From: Leifsonia sp. 71-9
GTDB taxonomy: Bacteria > Actinomycetota > Actinomycetes > Actinomycetales > Microbacteriaceae
Assembly: GCF_001898805.1 (NCBI RefSeq)
Contig: NZ_MKVJ01000021.1
Span: forward strand, 42,548-106,547
Direction: 5' to 3'
DNA length: 64,000 nt
Both the position numbers and the translations under genes were made by a program. How positions within the stretch are numbered: the first letter of the stretch is position 1; each line of letters opens with the position of its first letter. Below, in pieces: positions 24,812 through 33,605 of this stretch. The notes beneath the pieces are model-generated. The model ran no database searches, was not told the DNA's origin, and was given only the letters and a program-made list of their open reading frames with translations.

Positions 24812-26698
24812 TCAAACGCCCCCGCCGCCTCCGCCACCCCCGCCGCCCCCGGAGAACCCGCCGCCTCCGGTTCCGCCGGAGGGCGAGCTGCTCGCGATGG
24901 TCGTGCTGGCGGAGATCCCGCTGACCATCTGGGAGAGCACCGCGACGTTGAAGGCGGTCTGGCCGGCGTACCACGTCGGCGATTGGCCGGTCTGTTCGTA
25001 GAACCGTCCGAGTTCGGCCAGCCACTCCTTCTCATCCCCGAACAGCACGGCCCAGGGGAGGAGGCGCTCGGTGAGGTTGAGCATCTCGCGCGGATCGCCC
25101 ACGGCGACGGGCACGCGCTCCGCCCCCTGCGGCGACTGCAGGTAGCGGATGCGGTCGGCCTCGGCGAGGTGGACGTACATCCGCAGGCCGTCCACGTACT
25201 CGCGCAGGGCGGTGCCGGTCGCGGTCAAAGGTGAGCGCGACAGCAGGATGGCAGTGGTGGCGAACAGGGCGAGCGACCCGAGGAGGGTCAGGACGATCCA
25301 CCCGCCGCCGAACACGCCGACGATGCACATCACCGAGCCGAGGACGGCGAGTGCGGTCGCGCCCAGCGCGGTGAAGAGGACGGCGCGGACGGGTCCACGC
25401 GGTCCGGAGGTGCGGTAGCCGAAGCCGGTGGCGTCCGTGTGCACGCGCTTCAGCACGGCCGAGATCGCGCGGGCGACTCGCGAATTGGTCGACCCGAGCT
25501 CCAGCGTCGTGCCCGGGGTGAGCTCGTCGCCGAACAGGGCCCGCAGGAACTGCAGCTCGTCGGTCGTCGGGTGCGGCTCGCGCAGCGCCTGCCGTCCCGT
25601 CGCCTCCGTCGAGACGAACTCCAGCGTGTAGGTGGCGCGGCCGAAGAAGCCGGTGGACTGCAGCACGCGTACCCGCCCCGACACCGCGAGGTCGAGGGTC
25701 TGCGCGGCGACCGCCTTCTGGGTGCGCCGTGTGATGTCCGCCGCGAGCAGCAGCCCCTCCCTCGGCGGGACGTACTCGGGGATGATCGTGCCGCGCCCCG
25801 GGGCGTCGCGCAGCAGGCGCACGCGCACCACGATGGCGGCGATCAGCGCCAGGATGCTGAGCAGGAGCCCGGCGACGGCCGCGTAGCCCCAGCCGGTGTC
25901 GAACAGTCCGTCCGCGCGCGCGGTGAAGGTTCCGGGGGCGAAGCCGATCGCGAAGGTCAGGTTCTCACCCGCACCGAGCCGCTCGGCGCTGAAGCGGAAG
26001 CCGTCGTCCGTCCGCTCGACGGTCGCGGGCTGCGTGGAGCCCTGCACCCCGCGATACGACGACGGAGTCCCCTTCAGGGCCGCGGCCAGGCCGGAGCCGA
26101 GGTGCACGGTCGCCGTCACCCGGTCGAAGGGCTGCGCCCAGGCGGTGCCGTTGGCATCCCAGTAGAACTCGTCGTCGTTCGTGTTGGAGAAGTAACGCGT
26201 GACGTTCGTCTGCCGGTAGGTGATGACGTAGGTCTGATCGCCGTGCACGTAGCCCTTCGCCGCGATCGTCAGCGAGAGGATCCCGTCGTCGGAGTCGCTC
26301 GTGTATGCGCGCGGGGTGCCGTTCTCGTCGGTCACCGACACGACCGTCAGGCCGGTCGGCTGGCCGTTGTAGTCCTCGACCAGCTTGCGCCGGATGCCGT
26401 GGTTCTGGTCGGTCTGGGGGAATCGCGCCACCAGCGTCTCGACGGTGGTGAGCGTCGAGTGCCCCTCCGCATCGCGGCCGAGCCGGTAGTCGCCGTCGAA
26501 GCTCGCGAACGAGAAGTCGTCGACGCCGGCAGCGGCGACGGTCGGCGCGCGCCCTGCGGGTCCGGCCTGCGCGGGGGCCGCGGTCGCGTTCAGGGCGCCA
26601 CCGGTCAGCAGCAGCGAGCCGACGGCCAGCGCGATCGCGGCGGCGACCAGCCTCCCGGCCCGGCCTCGTCGCTGCCCGTGTGGAACGCGGACTCCCAC
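24812..26698 (-). CDS. DUF2207-domain membrane protein with poly-Gly tail
   Basis: A protein of about 628 residues. A signal/TM helix (LVAAAIALAVGSLLLTGG) is followed by an extracytoplasmic DUF2207 domain (starts DDFSFASFDGDYRLGRDAEG), TM helices near residues 290 and 440-480, and a cytoplasmic or wall-facing C-terminal part. It ends in a Ser/Gly stretch with an 11-Gly run, as is common for this family. Function is unknown. The start is uncertain: the GTG at 26698 is the best candidate, and the open frame runs to 26854 with arginine-rich, poorly coding sequence. Confidence 0.85.
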   Translation of the reverse strand: MGVRVPHGQRRGRAGRLVAAAIALAVGSLLLTGGALNATAAPAQAGPAGRAPTVAAAGVDDFSFASFDGDYRLGRDAEGHSTLTTVETLVARFPQTDQNHGIRRKLVEDYNGQPTGLTVVSVTDENGTPRAYTSDSDDGILSLTIAAKGYVHGDQTYVITYRQTNVTRYFSNTNDDEFYWDANGTAWAQPFDRVTATVHLGSGLAAALKGTPSSYRGVQGSTQPATVERTDDGFRFSAERLGAGENLTFAIGFAPGTFTARADGLFDTGWGYAAVAGLLLSILALIAAIVVRVRLLRDAPGRGTIIPEYVPPREGLLLAADITRRTQKAVAAQTLDLAVSGRVRVLQSTGFFGRATYTLEFVSTEATGRQALREPHPTTDELQFLRALFGDELTPGTTLELGSTNSRVARAISAVLKRVHTDATGFGYRTSGPRGPVRAVLFTALGATALAVLGSVMCIVGVFGGGWIVLTLLGSLALFATTAILLSRSPLTATGTALREYVDGLRMYVHLAEADRIRYLQSPQGAERVPVAVGDPREMLNLTERLLPWAVLFGDEKEWLAELGRFYEQTGQSPTWYAGQTAFNVAVLSQMVSGISASTTIASSSPSGGTGGGGFSGGGGGGGGGGGV

Positions 26699-26826
26699 CT
26701 GCCCCGCCGTCCTCCGCCCCTCGGACGGTCGCTCGCGGCCACCGGCCCGCCCGGTGGCACGCCTCCCATCCTGACACGGCGGCGCTCCGGGTTGACCCTC
26801 GGCGGTTCCGGTCGTTTCATGCAGGC

Positions 26827-27144
26827 ATGACCGCTCGTGGCCGCCTCCGGGCACTGGGGGGATGCGTCGCCGTCGCCCTGACCCTCGGCGGCCTGACGGC
26901 GTGCGAGACCGTGCCTCCGTCGTCGTCCGACAGCGCCGCGCCCGCCCTGCTCGACGTGGTCGGCAAGCCCGCCGACAAGGCCGCCGAACTGCTTCGCAAC
27001 GCCGGATACCGCGTGGCGCTGCTGGGCGGGCACGGCGAACCCGCGACCGCGTCGCCCACGCGGCTCATCGTGTCGCAGACGCCCGAGGGCGGGGCGAAGG
27101 TCGCGGCGGGCCGCACGGTCACGCTCACGCTGGGCGACGGGTAG
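26827..27144 (+). CDS. PASTA-domain lipoprotein
   Basis: A 105-residue lipoprotein. The signal peptide ends in the lipobox LTAC (Cys about residue 25). A single PASTA domain follows (ALLDVVGKPADKAAELLRNAGY to SQTPEGGAKVAAGRTVTLTLG). PASTA domains bind peptidoglycan fragments and usually occur in kinases and penicillin-binding proteins. A free-standing lipidated PASTA is probably a wall-associated accessory. It is divergent from the DUF2207 protein. Confidence 0.82.
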   Translation: MTARGRLRALGGCVAVALTLGGLTACETVPPSSSDSAAPALLDVVGKPADKAAELLRNAGYRVALLGGHGEPATASPTRLIVSQTPEGGAKVAAGRTVTLTLGDG

Positions 27145-27156
27145 GTCGCCGACGGC

Positions 27157-27840
27157 TCAGAGCAGCGCGGCGACCTTCTCGGCGGTCGCCTTCGCGGATC
27201 CGGGGTTCTGCCCCGTGATGAGGGTGCCGTCGACGACCGTGTACGAGACGAAGGGGAGTCTGGCCTTGCTGTAGCGGGCGCCCCGCCGCTTCATCTCCTC
27301 CTCGGCGTTGTACGGGACGAGTTTGTCCACCCGGGCGAGCACTTCCTCCTGCCAGGCGAACCCGGTGAGCCTGCGTCCGGCGACGAGGAGGGCGCCGTCG
27401 GAGAGCGTCGTGTTGAGGAGTCCGCAGTAGCCGTGGCAGACCGAGGAGACGATGCCTCCCCGCTCGTAGATCTCGCGGGTGATGCGCTGGAGACCGTCGC
27501 ACTCGGGGAAGTCGTACATGACGGCGTGGCCGCCGGTGAAGTAGATCGCGTCGAAGTCCGTCGCGTCGATCTCATCGGGGCGGGCGGTGTTCTCCAGCAG
27601 CTCCATCCGCGCGGGGTCGGCGCGCCATGCCCTGGCCGACCTGTCGTCGTTGGGGAACTTCAGCGACCGCGGTTCCAGCGGCGTCGCGCCGCCCCGCGGG
27701 CTGACGAGGGTCTGCTCGAAGCCGTGCGCGTCGAACACCTCCCAGGCGTGCGTGAGCTCGGAGAGCCACAGACCGGTCGGGTGGGCGGGGTCGTCGTAGT
27801 GGCCGACGTTCGTGACGACGGTGAGGATGCGCCGGGTCAC
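27157..27840 (-). CDS. DJ-1/PfpI-family protein (class I glutamine amidotransferase-like)
   Basis: A 227-residue protein with the DJ-1/PfpI nucleophile elbow VCHGYCGLL (Cys about residue 135) and the glutamate loop FTGGHAVMYDFPEC. Hsp31-like members act as glyoxalases or deglycases. The GTG start at 27840 lies within the TetR stop (GTGA), so the genes are coupled. It is probably controlled by that TetR. Confidence 0.88.
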   Translation of the reverse strand: MTRRILTVVTNVGHYDDPAHPTGLWLSELTHAWEVFDAHGFEQTLVSPRGGATPLEPRSLKFPNDDRSARAWRADPARMELLENTARPDEIDATDFDAIYFTGGHAVMYDFPECDGLQRITREIYERGGIVSSVCHGYCGLLNTTLSDGALLVAGRRLTGFAWQEEVLARVDKLVPYNAEEEMKRRGARYSKARLPFVSYTVVDGTLITGQNPGSAKATAEKVAALL

Positions 27841-28427
27841 GATGCCGTCCCCATCGCGAAGACCGCGGCGACGGCGGCGCGCACCCGCTGAGCCACCTCG
27901 GCCGGCGGCTCCGGGCGGAGCTTGCCGTCGAGGTGCAGGAACGCCAGCCCGTGCGCCATGCCCCACAGCGCCGTGGACAGGTTCGGGATGTCCGCGTCGG
28001 GCAGGAGGCGCGCGAGGGCCTGGTTCAGCACGTCGTGCAGTTGCCGGGACGCGCGCACCCGCTCGTCGTCCGCATCATCGCACGGGTTGCCGAACATCAG
28101 CCGGAACACCGCCGGTCGACGCAGAGCGAACCCGACGTACGCCACACCGAGCCCGGCGATCGCGTCCTCGGCCGTGGACGACGCCGGGAGAGCGGCCAAT
28201 GCTGCGTCGAGGTCGGCGCGCAGGTCGGCGAAACCCTCGACGGCGACGGCCGCGTCCAACGCGTCCTTGTCGGCGAAGTGCCGATAGGGCGCGGTGGGCG
28301 AGACGCCGGCCCGGCGGGCGACGGCACGCAGGGAGAACCCCTCTCCGGCCTCCAGGCTCTCGGCCGCCGCCGCGAGCAGAGCGGCACGGAGGTCGCCGTG
28401 GTGATAGCTCTTCACTGATGTTGACAT
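27837..28427 (-). CDS. TetR-family regulator
   Basis: A 196-residue repressor with HTH residues about 25-60 (SLRAVARRAGVSPTAPYRHFADKDAL) and a TetR_C_33-like C-terminus. Two in-frame ATGs are possible (28427, 28436). The AGGAGG site fits 28427 better (11 bases), because it would be only 2 bases from the other. It is divergent from the NAD(P)-binding gene at 28492, with two operator-like sites between them. Confidence 0.9.
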   Translation of the reverse strand: MSTSVKSYHHGDLRAALLAAAAESLEAGEGFSLRAVARRAGVSPTAPYRHFADKDALDAAVAVEGFADLRADLDAALAALPASSTAEDAIAGLGVAYVGFALRRPAVFRLMFGNPCDDADDERVRASRQLHDVLNQALARLLPDADIPNLSTALWGMAHGLAFLHLDGKLRPEPPAEVAQRVRAAVAAVFAMGTAS

Positions 28428-28469
28428 CGCTAACATAGCCTCCTACCATCATGTGAGCAGTGTTTACAT
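28418..28469. promoter_or_regulatory. Two related 19-bp operator-like sites
   Basis: Site 1 (28418-28436) has the form ATGTT-N9-AACAT, and site 2 (28451-28469) ATGT-N11-ACAT. They share 12 of 19 positions. Site 1 covers the TetR start codon. The arrangement fits autorepression and control of the divergent oxidoreductase. Confidence 0.6.
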
Positions 28470-28491
28470 TATCGCACGGACGGGGATGAGG

Positions 28492-29436
28492 ATGCAGACG
28501 ATCCTGGGAGCGAACGGGCAGATCGCCATCGAGCTGGCGCGGGAGCTCCACCGGGGCCACGCCGCCGAGCTGAGGCTCGTGAGTCGCAACCCCCGTGCTG
28601 TCGATGAATCCGACGCGCTGGTGCGGGCCGACCTGCTGGATGCCCGGCAGACCGCCGCGGCCGTCGACGGCAGCAGTGTCGTCTACTTCACCGCCGGGCT
28701 GCCCGCTGACACCGCCCTGTGGGAGAAGCAGTTCCCCACCATGCTCCGGAATGCGCTGGATGCTGCTCGCGCGGCCGGTGCGAGGTTCGCGTACTTCGAC
28801 AACACGTACATGTACCCGCAGGACGACCGCGTCCAGACCGAGACGACGCCGTTCGCGCCCGTCGGCCGCAAGGGCCGGGTGCGTGCCGACATGGCGGCGA
28901 TGGTGCTCGAGGAGATGGATCGGGGCGACATCCCGGTGCTCATCGGCCGCGCCCCGGAGTTCTACGGTCCCGGCCGCACGCAGAGCATCACCAACACGCT
29001 GGTCATCGACAGGCTGACGGCGGGCACGAAGCCCCGCGTGCCCGTGCGCGACGACCGGAGGCGCACCCTCATCTGGACGCCCGACGCGAGCCGCGCGCTG
29101 GCGACGCTCGGCACCACCCCCGACGCCTTCGGGCAGACCTGGCACCTCCCCACTCCCGCCGAGCGGCCCACGTACCGCGAGTTCATCGCGCTGGCGGGCG
29201 AGGTGTTCGGCCGCCGCATCGACTACACGGTCGTCCCGCGGTGGGCGCTGAAGGCCGCCGGTCTCGTCTCCGGCCAGGTGCGGGAGCTCGAGGAACTGCT
29301 GCCGCGCTACTCGTCCGACAACCTCTTCGACTCGTCGAAGTTCACGACCCGCTTCCCCGACTTCGCGGTGACCTCGTATCGCCGCGGGCTCGAGCTCATC
29401 CGCGGCGAAGCGGCGTCCGGGCGCGGGCGTTCGTGA
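28492..29436 (+). CDS. NAD(P)-dependent epimerase/NmrA-like protein
   Basis: A 314-residue Rossmann-fold protein. The cofactor loop near the N-terminus is GANGQIA, an NmrA-like GxxGxxG. Further family marks are FDNTYMYPQDDRVQTETTP and GRAPEFYGPGRTQ. The start at 28492 (MQTILGANG) follows GGGG at 6 bases; an ATG two codons earlier is possible. It is probably derepressed when the divergent TetR binds its ligand. The substrate is unknown. Confidence 0.85.
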   Translation: MQTILGANGQIAIELARELHRGHAAELRLVSRNPRAVDESDALVRADLLDARQTAAAVDGSSVVYFTAGLPADTALWEKQFPTMLRNALDAARAAGARFAYFDNTYMYPQDDRVQTETTPFAPVGRKGRVRADMAAMVLEEMDRGDIPVLIGRAPEFYGPGRTQSITNTLVIDRLTAGTKPRVPVRDDRRRTLIWTPDASRALATLGTTPDAFGQTWHLPTPAERPTYREFIALAGEVFGRRIDYTVVPRWALKAAGLVSGQVRELEELLPRYSSDNLFDSSKFTTRFPDFAVTSYRRGLELIRGEAASGRGRS

Positions 29437-29515
29437 GTCCTCTCCGCGCGATATCGGCGCGGGGGCGCGATCTCGCGTGCGCGGTGGGCGACCTCCCGCA
29501 CCCGCCGACGTCCCC

Positions 29516-30079
29516 TCACCCCACCATCGCCATCGTGTCGCGGACCAGCCCGCGCGCCTCGTCGTGTTCCACGGGGAGCGCGAAGACGACGCGGTAGTAC
29601 AGCGGCGCGACGACGTGATCGAGGATCTGCTGGACCGTGGGCACGGGCTCGCCCCGGTCGCGGGCGCGACGCACCATCGCCCCCGCCTGCGCGCGCCGGG
29701 TGTCGGTGACGGCGCACTGGGAGACGATCTCCACGCGCGCCGCGACCATCGCCCGCAGGTAGCGTGCCCGCTCCGGGCGGGTGATGTCCTGGGCGATCAC
29801 GGTCGCCCACTCGGTCAGGTCGTCCTCGAGCGATCCGGTGTCCGGCAGCGCGTCGCCCTCCCGCGTCAGGGCGGCGACGGCGACCTCCTCCAGGAGTGCG
29901 TTGACGTCATCCCATCGCCGGTACAGCGTCGTGGGGGTCACCCCGGCCCGTTCCGCGATGACGGGGAAGGTGATCCTCTCGGCCCCCTCGCCCATGAGCT
30001 GCCCGACGGAGGCGTACACGGCGTCCTGCACCCGGCTGCTCCGGCCGCCGGGGCGACGGGCGGTCTCGGAATTGCTCAT
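29516..30079 (-). CDS. TetR-family regulator
   Basis: A 187-residue repressor with HTH (ITFPVIAERAGVTPTTLYRRWDDVNAL, about residues 36-62) and a TetR_C_11-like C-domain. It is divergent from the MFS gene at 30166, with an 86-base shared regulatory region, and is its likely repressor. Confidence 0.9.
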   Translation of the reverse strand: MSNSETARRPGGRSSRVQDAVYASVGQLMGEGAERITFPVIAERAGVTPTTLYRRWDDVNALLEEVAVAALTREGDALPDTGSLEDDLTEWATVIAQDITRPERARYLRAMVAARVEIVSQCAVTDTRRAQAGAMVRRARDRGEPVPTVQQILDHVVAPLYYRVVFALPVEHDEARGLVRDTMAMVG

Positions 30080-30099
30080 GATTCATTATCGCTAATTTC

Positions 30100-30156
30100 T
30101 TGGCTTTTAGAAAGCGGCCGAGTAGGGTCTCTTAAAGTCAAGTTCATAGCTTTAAG
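30100..30156 (+). promoter_or_regulatory. MFS promoter with operator-like repeats
   Basis: TTGGCT (30100) and TAGGGT (30123) lie 17 bases apart, a good sigma-70-type promoter. TTTCT-N8-AGAAA (30096-30113) overlaps the -35, and CTTAAAG-N12-CTTTAAG (30131-30156) covers the transcription start and leader. Either could be the TetR site. Confidence 0.6.
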
Positions 30157-30165
30157 GGAGATTCC

Positions 30166-31383
30166 GTGTTCAAGCGTTCCGCGTCCTTCGCCGTCGCCGG
30201 GGCGGCCGGCGCCGCGAACCTGACGGCCGCGTCGGCACCCTCCCCGCTGTATCCCGTCTATCAGCGCCTGTGGGGGTTCTCGTCCTTCACCCTCACCCTG
30301 ATCTTCGCCGTCTACGTCATCGCCCTGCTCGTCGCACTGCTGACCGTCGGCTCGCTCTCCGACCGGGTGGGGCGCCGCCCGGTCGCGATCGGAGCGCTCC
30401 TGCTCCTCGCGATCGGGATGGTGCTCTTCGCGACCGCCGGGGGCACCGGAGGCCTCCTGGCGGCCCGCATCGTCCAAGGCGTCGCGGTGGGTGCCGCGAC
30501 CGGCACGATCACGGCCATGATCATGGATTCCGCGCCGGATCCGCAGCGCGGGTCGATCGTCAGCAGCGCCGTCCCGCCGCTCGGGATCGCGATCGGGGCC
30601 GTCCTCGCGGGCGCGCTCGTGGAGTTCGCCCCCTTCCCGCGCCAGCTGGTCTTCTGGATCTTCGCCGTCGTCTATCTGGCGCTCGCCGTCCTGGTGTGGT
30701 TCGTCCCGGAACGCGTGCACTCCGAGCGGACTCCGAAAGAGTCGATCTGGCGATCGCTCGCGCCGAGCGCCGGACTTCCGCGCCCGATCCGCCCGATCTT
30801 CTTCGCTCTGGTCCCGTCCATCGCCGCGACGTGGGCGCTCGCCGGCCTGTACCTCTCGCTGGGCTCGTCCGTGGTCGGGACGGTCCTCGACGTGCGCAGC
30901 CACTTCGTCGTCGGCATCGTGCTCGGAGCGTTCTTCGCCGCCGGCATCGTGGGCACCGTCGTCTCGGCCGCGCTGCCGTCCCGGGCACGCGAGTGGGTCG
31001 GCTACGGCACTCTCGGCGTGGGGGTGGCGGCCACGATCGTCGCGACGCTGACCGCATCGCTGCCGCTCTACGTCGCCGGATCGGTCGTCGCCGGCTTCGG
31101 CTTCGGCGCGGCGTTCCGCTCCGCGGTCACGGCCCTCGGGGACGCGGCTCCGCCGGAGCAGCGGGGGCAGGTGTTCGCCACGATGTACATCGTCAGCTAC
31201 ACCGCCTTCAGCGTCCCGGCACTGGTGGCCGGCCTCGCGGTCGGCGCCATCGGCCTCCAGCCGACCGCGGTGGCGTACGGGGTCATGGAGGCCCTGCTGA
31301 TCCTGGCCGCGACGCTCGCCGGCGTGATCGGACACCGGCGAAGCGCCTCCGCCGCACCGCGGGTGGGTGCTGCCGCGAACTGA
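30166..31383 (+). CDS. MFS transporter
   Basis: A 405-residue MFS protein with a GTG start and GGGAG upstream. It has about 12 hydrophobic helices. Motif A is GSLSDRVGRRPVAIG; the beginning (NLTAASAPSPLYPVYQ) is typical of small actinobacterial DHA1-like exporters next to TetR genes. The substrate is unknown. Confidence 0.9.
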   Translation: MFKRSASFAVAGAAGAANLTAASAPSPLYPVYQRLWGFSSFTLTLIFAVYVIALLVALLTVGSLSDRVGRRPVAIGALLLLAIGMVLFATAGGTGGLLAARIVQGVAVGAATGTITAMIMDSAPDPQRGSIVSSAVPPLGIAIGAVLAGALVEFAPFPRQLVFWIFAVVYLALAVLVWFVPERVHSERTPKESIWRSLAPSAGLPRPIRPIFFALVPSIAATWALAGLYLSLGSSVVGTVLDVRSHFVVGIVLGAFFAAGIVGTVVSAALPSRAREWVGYGTLGVGVAATIVATLTASLPLYVAGSVVAGFGFGAAFRSAVTALGDAAPPEQRGQVFATMYIVSYTAFSVPALVAGLAVGAIGLQPTAVAYGVMEALLILAATLAGVIGHRRSASAAPRVGAAAN

Positions 31384-31413
31384 CCCGCCGGCAGCATCTC
31401 GGCAACCGTCAGG

Positions 31414-31533
31414 GTGATCCCCTGCGCGCCGCCTGCGCACCGCCTGCGCCGACTCGCCATTGCGAACCTGTCCGCCGGGCGGGAGCTGGTCGAAGCCGTC
31501 CGCGCCTGGCTGCGCGACCGGAACCCGCGCTAG
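31414..31533 (+). pseudogene. Possible gene remnant or tiny ORF after the MFS gene
   Basis: A 39-codon frame ends at 31533 with a helical, normal-looking C-terminus (NLSAGRELVEAVRAWLRDRN). It has a GTG but no clear ribosome site. It overlaps the end of the convergent SnoaL-like gene by 4 bases. It may be the tail of a lost gene or chance. Confidence 0.2.
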
Positions 31534-31928
31534 TCGCCGCGCGCGCTCCCGATCCCCCGATCAGACTCGCTCCCGCTCAGCATGTGCGTCAGCTCGTGCA
31601 CCTCCGCGAAGCGGCCGTCCGCGGCGAGGGAGCCGAAAAGATAGACCTCCTGCACGACCGTCGTCCCATCGGTCTTCGTGATGTGCGCCTCGTGCCGGTC
31701 CGAGTAGGCGTTGCCGTGCTCGAACTCGTCGAGGACGCGCACGTCCGCGTGCCCGACGAGGTGCCGGAGGTGCGCGATGTGCTCGGCGAAGCCGGTGCGG
31801 TCGCTCCAGGTGCCGTCGGTGCGCTGGCGGTAGTCGTCCGAGAAGTGGCGCGCGATGGCGTCGTCGACCGTGAGGTCGCGGTTGTTGAGGAGGTCGTCCA
31901 GTGCTGCTGCGATGCTCGCCATGCTCAT
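31530..31928 (-). CDS. SnoaL/NTF2-like domain protein
   Basis: A 132-residue cone-shaped NTF2-like protein (NNRDLTVDDAIARHFSDDYRQ, later VLDEFEHGNAYSDRHEAH). Such proteins are small isomerases, cyclases or binding domains. Several ATGs cluster at 31922-31931; 31928 was chosen. It is divergent from a MarR gene, with two strong operators between them. Confidence 0.75.
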   Translation of the reverse strand: MSMASIAAALDDLLNNRDLTVDDAIARHFSDDYRQRTDGTWSDRTGFAEHIAHLRHLVGHADVRVLDEFEHGNAYSDRHEAHITKTDGTTVVQEVYLFGSLAADGRFAEVHELTHMLSGSESDRGIGSARGD

Positions 31929-31933
31929 CATCC

Positions 31934-31988
31934 AATCTGTGCTCTTTGCACAGATTTGACTGTAGCAGCATCTGTGCAATCTGCACAG
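31934..31988. promoter_or_regulatory. Two MarR operators between SnoaL-like and MarR genes
   Basis: AATCTGTGC-TCTTT-GCACAGATT (31934-31956) is a perfect 9-5-9 palindrome. A second copy of its core, CTGTGC-AATCT-GCACAG, lies at 31972-31988, 14 bases ahead of the MarR start. One site per promoter strongly suggests repression of both genes by this MarR. Confidence 0.85.
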
Positions 31989-32001
31989 GTATCCTGGGGT
32001 C

Positions 32002-32448
32002 ATGCATCCCGCACCTTCGATCGCGGCTTCCCTCGGCGTCATCGTCAGCCGGGGTTTCCGCACCGGCTTGTATCGAGAACTCACCGCCGACGTCGCCGAG
32101 GGGCTCTCCGAGGCCACCTACCCGGTGATCAGCGCCCTCGAGCGCGCGAACGAGCCGGTGTCGGCTGCGGCCCTCGCGCCCGTGGTCGGACTGGATCGGT
32201 CGGTGGTCAGCAGGCGCGCAGCGGCGCTGATCGACGCCGGGCTCGTCACCTCGACCCCCGGCCACGACGACCGTCGGCAGGCCCTGTTGGCGCTCACCGC
32301 CGCGGGCGCGCGCGCCGTGGAGGAGACCCGTCGGCGGCTCGATGCGGCCGTCGCGCGTCAGCTGCAGGGCTGGTCGAGTTCGGAGCAGGAGCAGTTCGCC
32401 TCGCTGCTGGCCCGCTTCACCGCAACGCCGCTCGGCGAGGCCGGCTGA
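32002..32448 (+). CDS. MarR-family regulator
   Basis: A 148-residue winged-helix regulator (VSAAALAPVVGLDRSVVSRRAAALIDAGLV, then the wing PGHDDRRQALLALTAAG). It is divergent from the SnoaL-like gene, with two copies of CTGTGC-N5-GCACAG between them. The ligand is unknown. Confidence 0.92.
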   Translation: MHPAPSIAASLGVIVSRGFRTGLYRELTADVAEGLSEATYPVISALERANEPVSAAALAPVVGLDRSVVSRRAAALIDAGLVTSTPGHDDRRQALLALTAAGARAVEETRRRLDAAVARQLQGWSSSEQEQFASLLARFTATPLGEAG

Positions 32449-32487
32449 CCCGGGTCACCCGGTGACCCGGCCCTCCCGTTGCCGAGG

Positions 32488-32961
32488 TCACGCGCGCGCC
32501 TCCGGTGCTGTCCCGTGCTTCGCCGCCGGCGGGCTCGGCTCGTCGCTGCTCAGCAGGGCGGCGAGCTGCTGCGAGTCGGCGACGTACCGCTCGTAGGGGA
32601 AGCCCTGCGCTGTGAGCCATTCGCGCAGGTCGGTGGCCATCGCGGCGCCGGTGGCGTGGAAGAGGTCCCTGCCAGCGTCCGTCGCGGACACCAGGCGGCG
32701 GCGGGCGTGCGTGGGGTCCGTGGCGATGTCGACGTAGCCGGCGTCTTGCAGGGCGCGCAGTGCGCGGGATGCCGCCGCGTCCGAGAGTCCCAGTGATTCC
32801 GCGAGGCGGTGCTGCGTCGTGCCCGGCGACTCCTCCAGGGTGCCGATGAACCGCAGCTGGGTATAGGTCAGTCGGGTCTGGTCGGCGGCCATGCGTTCGC
32901 GCGCCAGGTCTCCGAGGATCGCGACGACGCGATGCAGCAGGTCGGCAAGTCCGTCATCCAT
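32488..32961 (-). CDS. MarR-family regulator
   Basis: A 157-residue MarR protein with recognition helix LGLSDAAASRALRALQDAG and wing DPTHARRRLVSATDAG. It is divergent from the DUF6790-like membrane protein. Two TTGC...GCAA palindromes in the gap are probable operators. Confidence 0.92.
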   Translation of the reverse strand: MDDGLADLLHRVVAILGDLARERMAADQTRLTYTQLRFIGTLEESPGTTQHRLAESLGLSDAAASRALRALQDAGYVDIATDPTHARRRLVSATDAGRDLFHATGAAMATDLREWLTAQGFPYERYVADSQQLAALLSSDEPSPPAAKHGTAPEARA

Positions 32962-32981
32962 GAGACGAGCATACGGCAGTG

Positions 32982-33007
32982 TTGCGCACGCAATGTTGCG
33001 CGTGCAA
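32982..33007. promoter_or_regulatory. Tandem TTGCGC-type palindromes
   Basis: TTGCGCACGCAA (32982-32993) and TTGCGCGTGCAA (32996-33007) are two adjacent 12-base sites with matching TTGC/GCAA ends. They lie between the MarR start and the start at 33018. Probable MarR binding sites. Confidence 0.7.
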
Positions 33008-33017
33008 GACTTTCGGC

Positions 33018-33530
33018 ATGTCCACTTCGATGTTCATCGCGCAAACGTCCGTGCCGGCCCTCTGGCTGCTGATCGCCGTCGTCGGGGCGAGCATCCACTC
33101 GGCGCGGTCGAAGCGGCTCACCCGGCTGGAGATCTGGCAGCGGTGGTGGGCCGTCGCCGCGCTCGGGTGCGGCAGCGCCTGGATGACCGTGTCCTTCCTG
33201 CTCATCCCCGACGTCATGACGACCGCGATCGGCTTCCGCGAAACGCCGTTCGTGACCGAGATCGCCTTCGCCAACCTCGGTCTCGCGATCGGCGGCTTCC
33301 GCGCCGTCCACGCGGGTCGCAGCGAGCGCATCACCATCGGGCTGATCGCCGGCATGTTCCTCTGGGGCGCCACGATCGGCCACCTCTACCAGTCGTTCGC
33401 CCACGGCAACGGGGCTCCGGGCAACACCGGCGGCGTCCTCGTCTACGACGTGGCCATCCCGGCTGTGATGATCATCCTCGCGATGCGCAGCCGGTCGACG
33501 GATGCGCAGGTCGCAGGACACGCTCGCTGA
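33018..33530 (+). CDS. DUF6790-like integral membrane protein
   Basis: A 170-residue protein with about four hydrophobic segments (starting PALWLLIAVVGASIH). The conserved GFRETPFVTEIAFANLGLAIGG and WGATIGHLYQSF stretches match small DUF6790-type membrane proteins. Function unknown. The divergent MarR probably controls it. Confidence 0.75.
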   Translation: MSTSMFIAQTSVPALWLLIAVVGASIHSARSKRLTRLEIWQRWWAVAALGCGSAWMTVSFLLIPDVMTTAIGFRETPFVTEIAFANLGLAIGGFRAVHAGRSERITIGLIAGMFLWGATIGHLYQSFAHGNGAPGNTGGVLVYDVAIPAVMIILAMRSRSTDAQVAGHAR

Positions 33531-33605
33531 GCGGGCCGCGCACGCTCCCGGGCGCCGGGCTGCACTTCGCGACCGCACCCCCTCCGGTCGTCCGGCTCGT
33601 CGCGT

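Noticed and set aside
24812..24850. Poly-glycine tail as sequencing artefact
   Set aside because: Gly-rich C-termini are usual in DUF2207 proteins, so the run is probably real.
26698..26854. Longer N-terminus for the DUF2207 protein
   Set aside because: Arg/Gly-rich sequence before the signal helix, no ribosome site, overlaps the divergent PASTA gene start.
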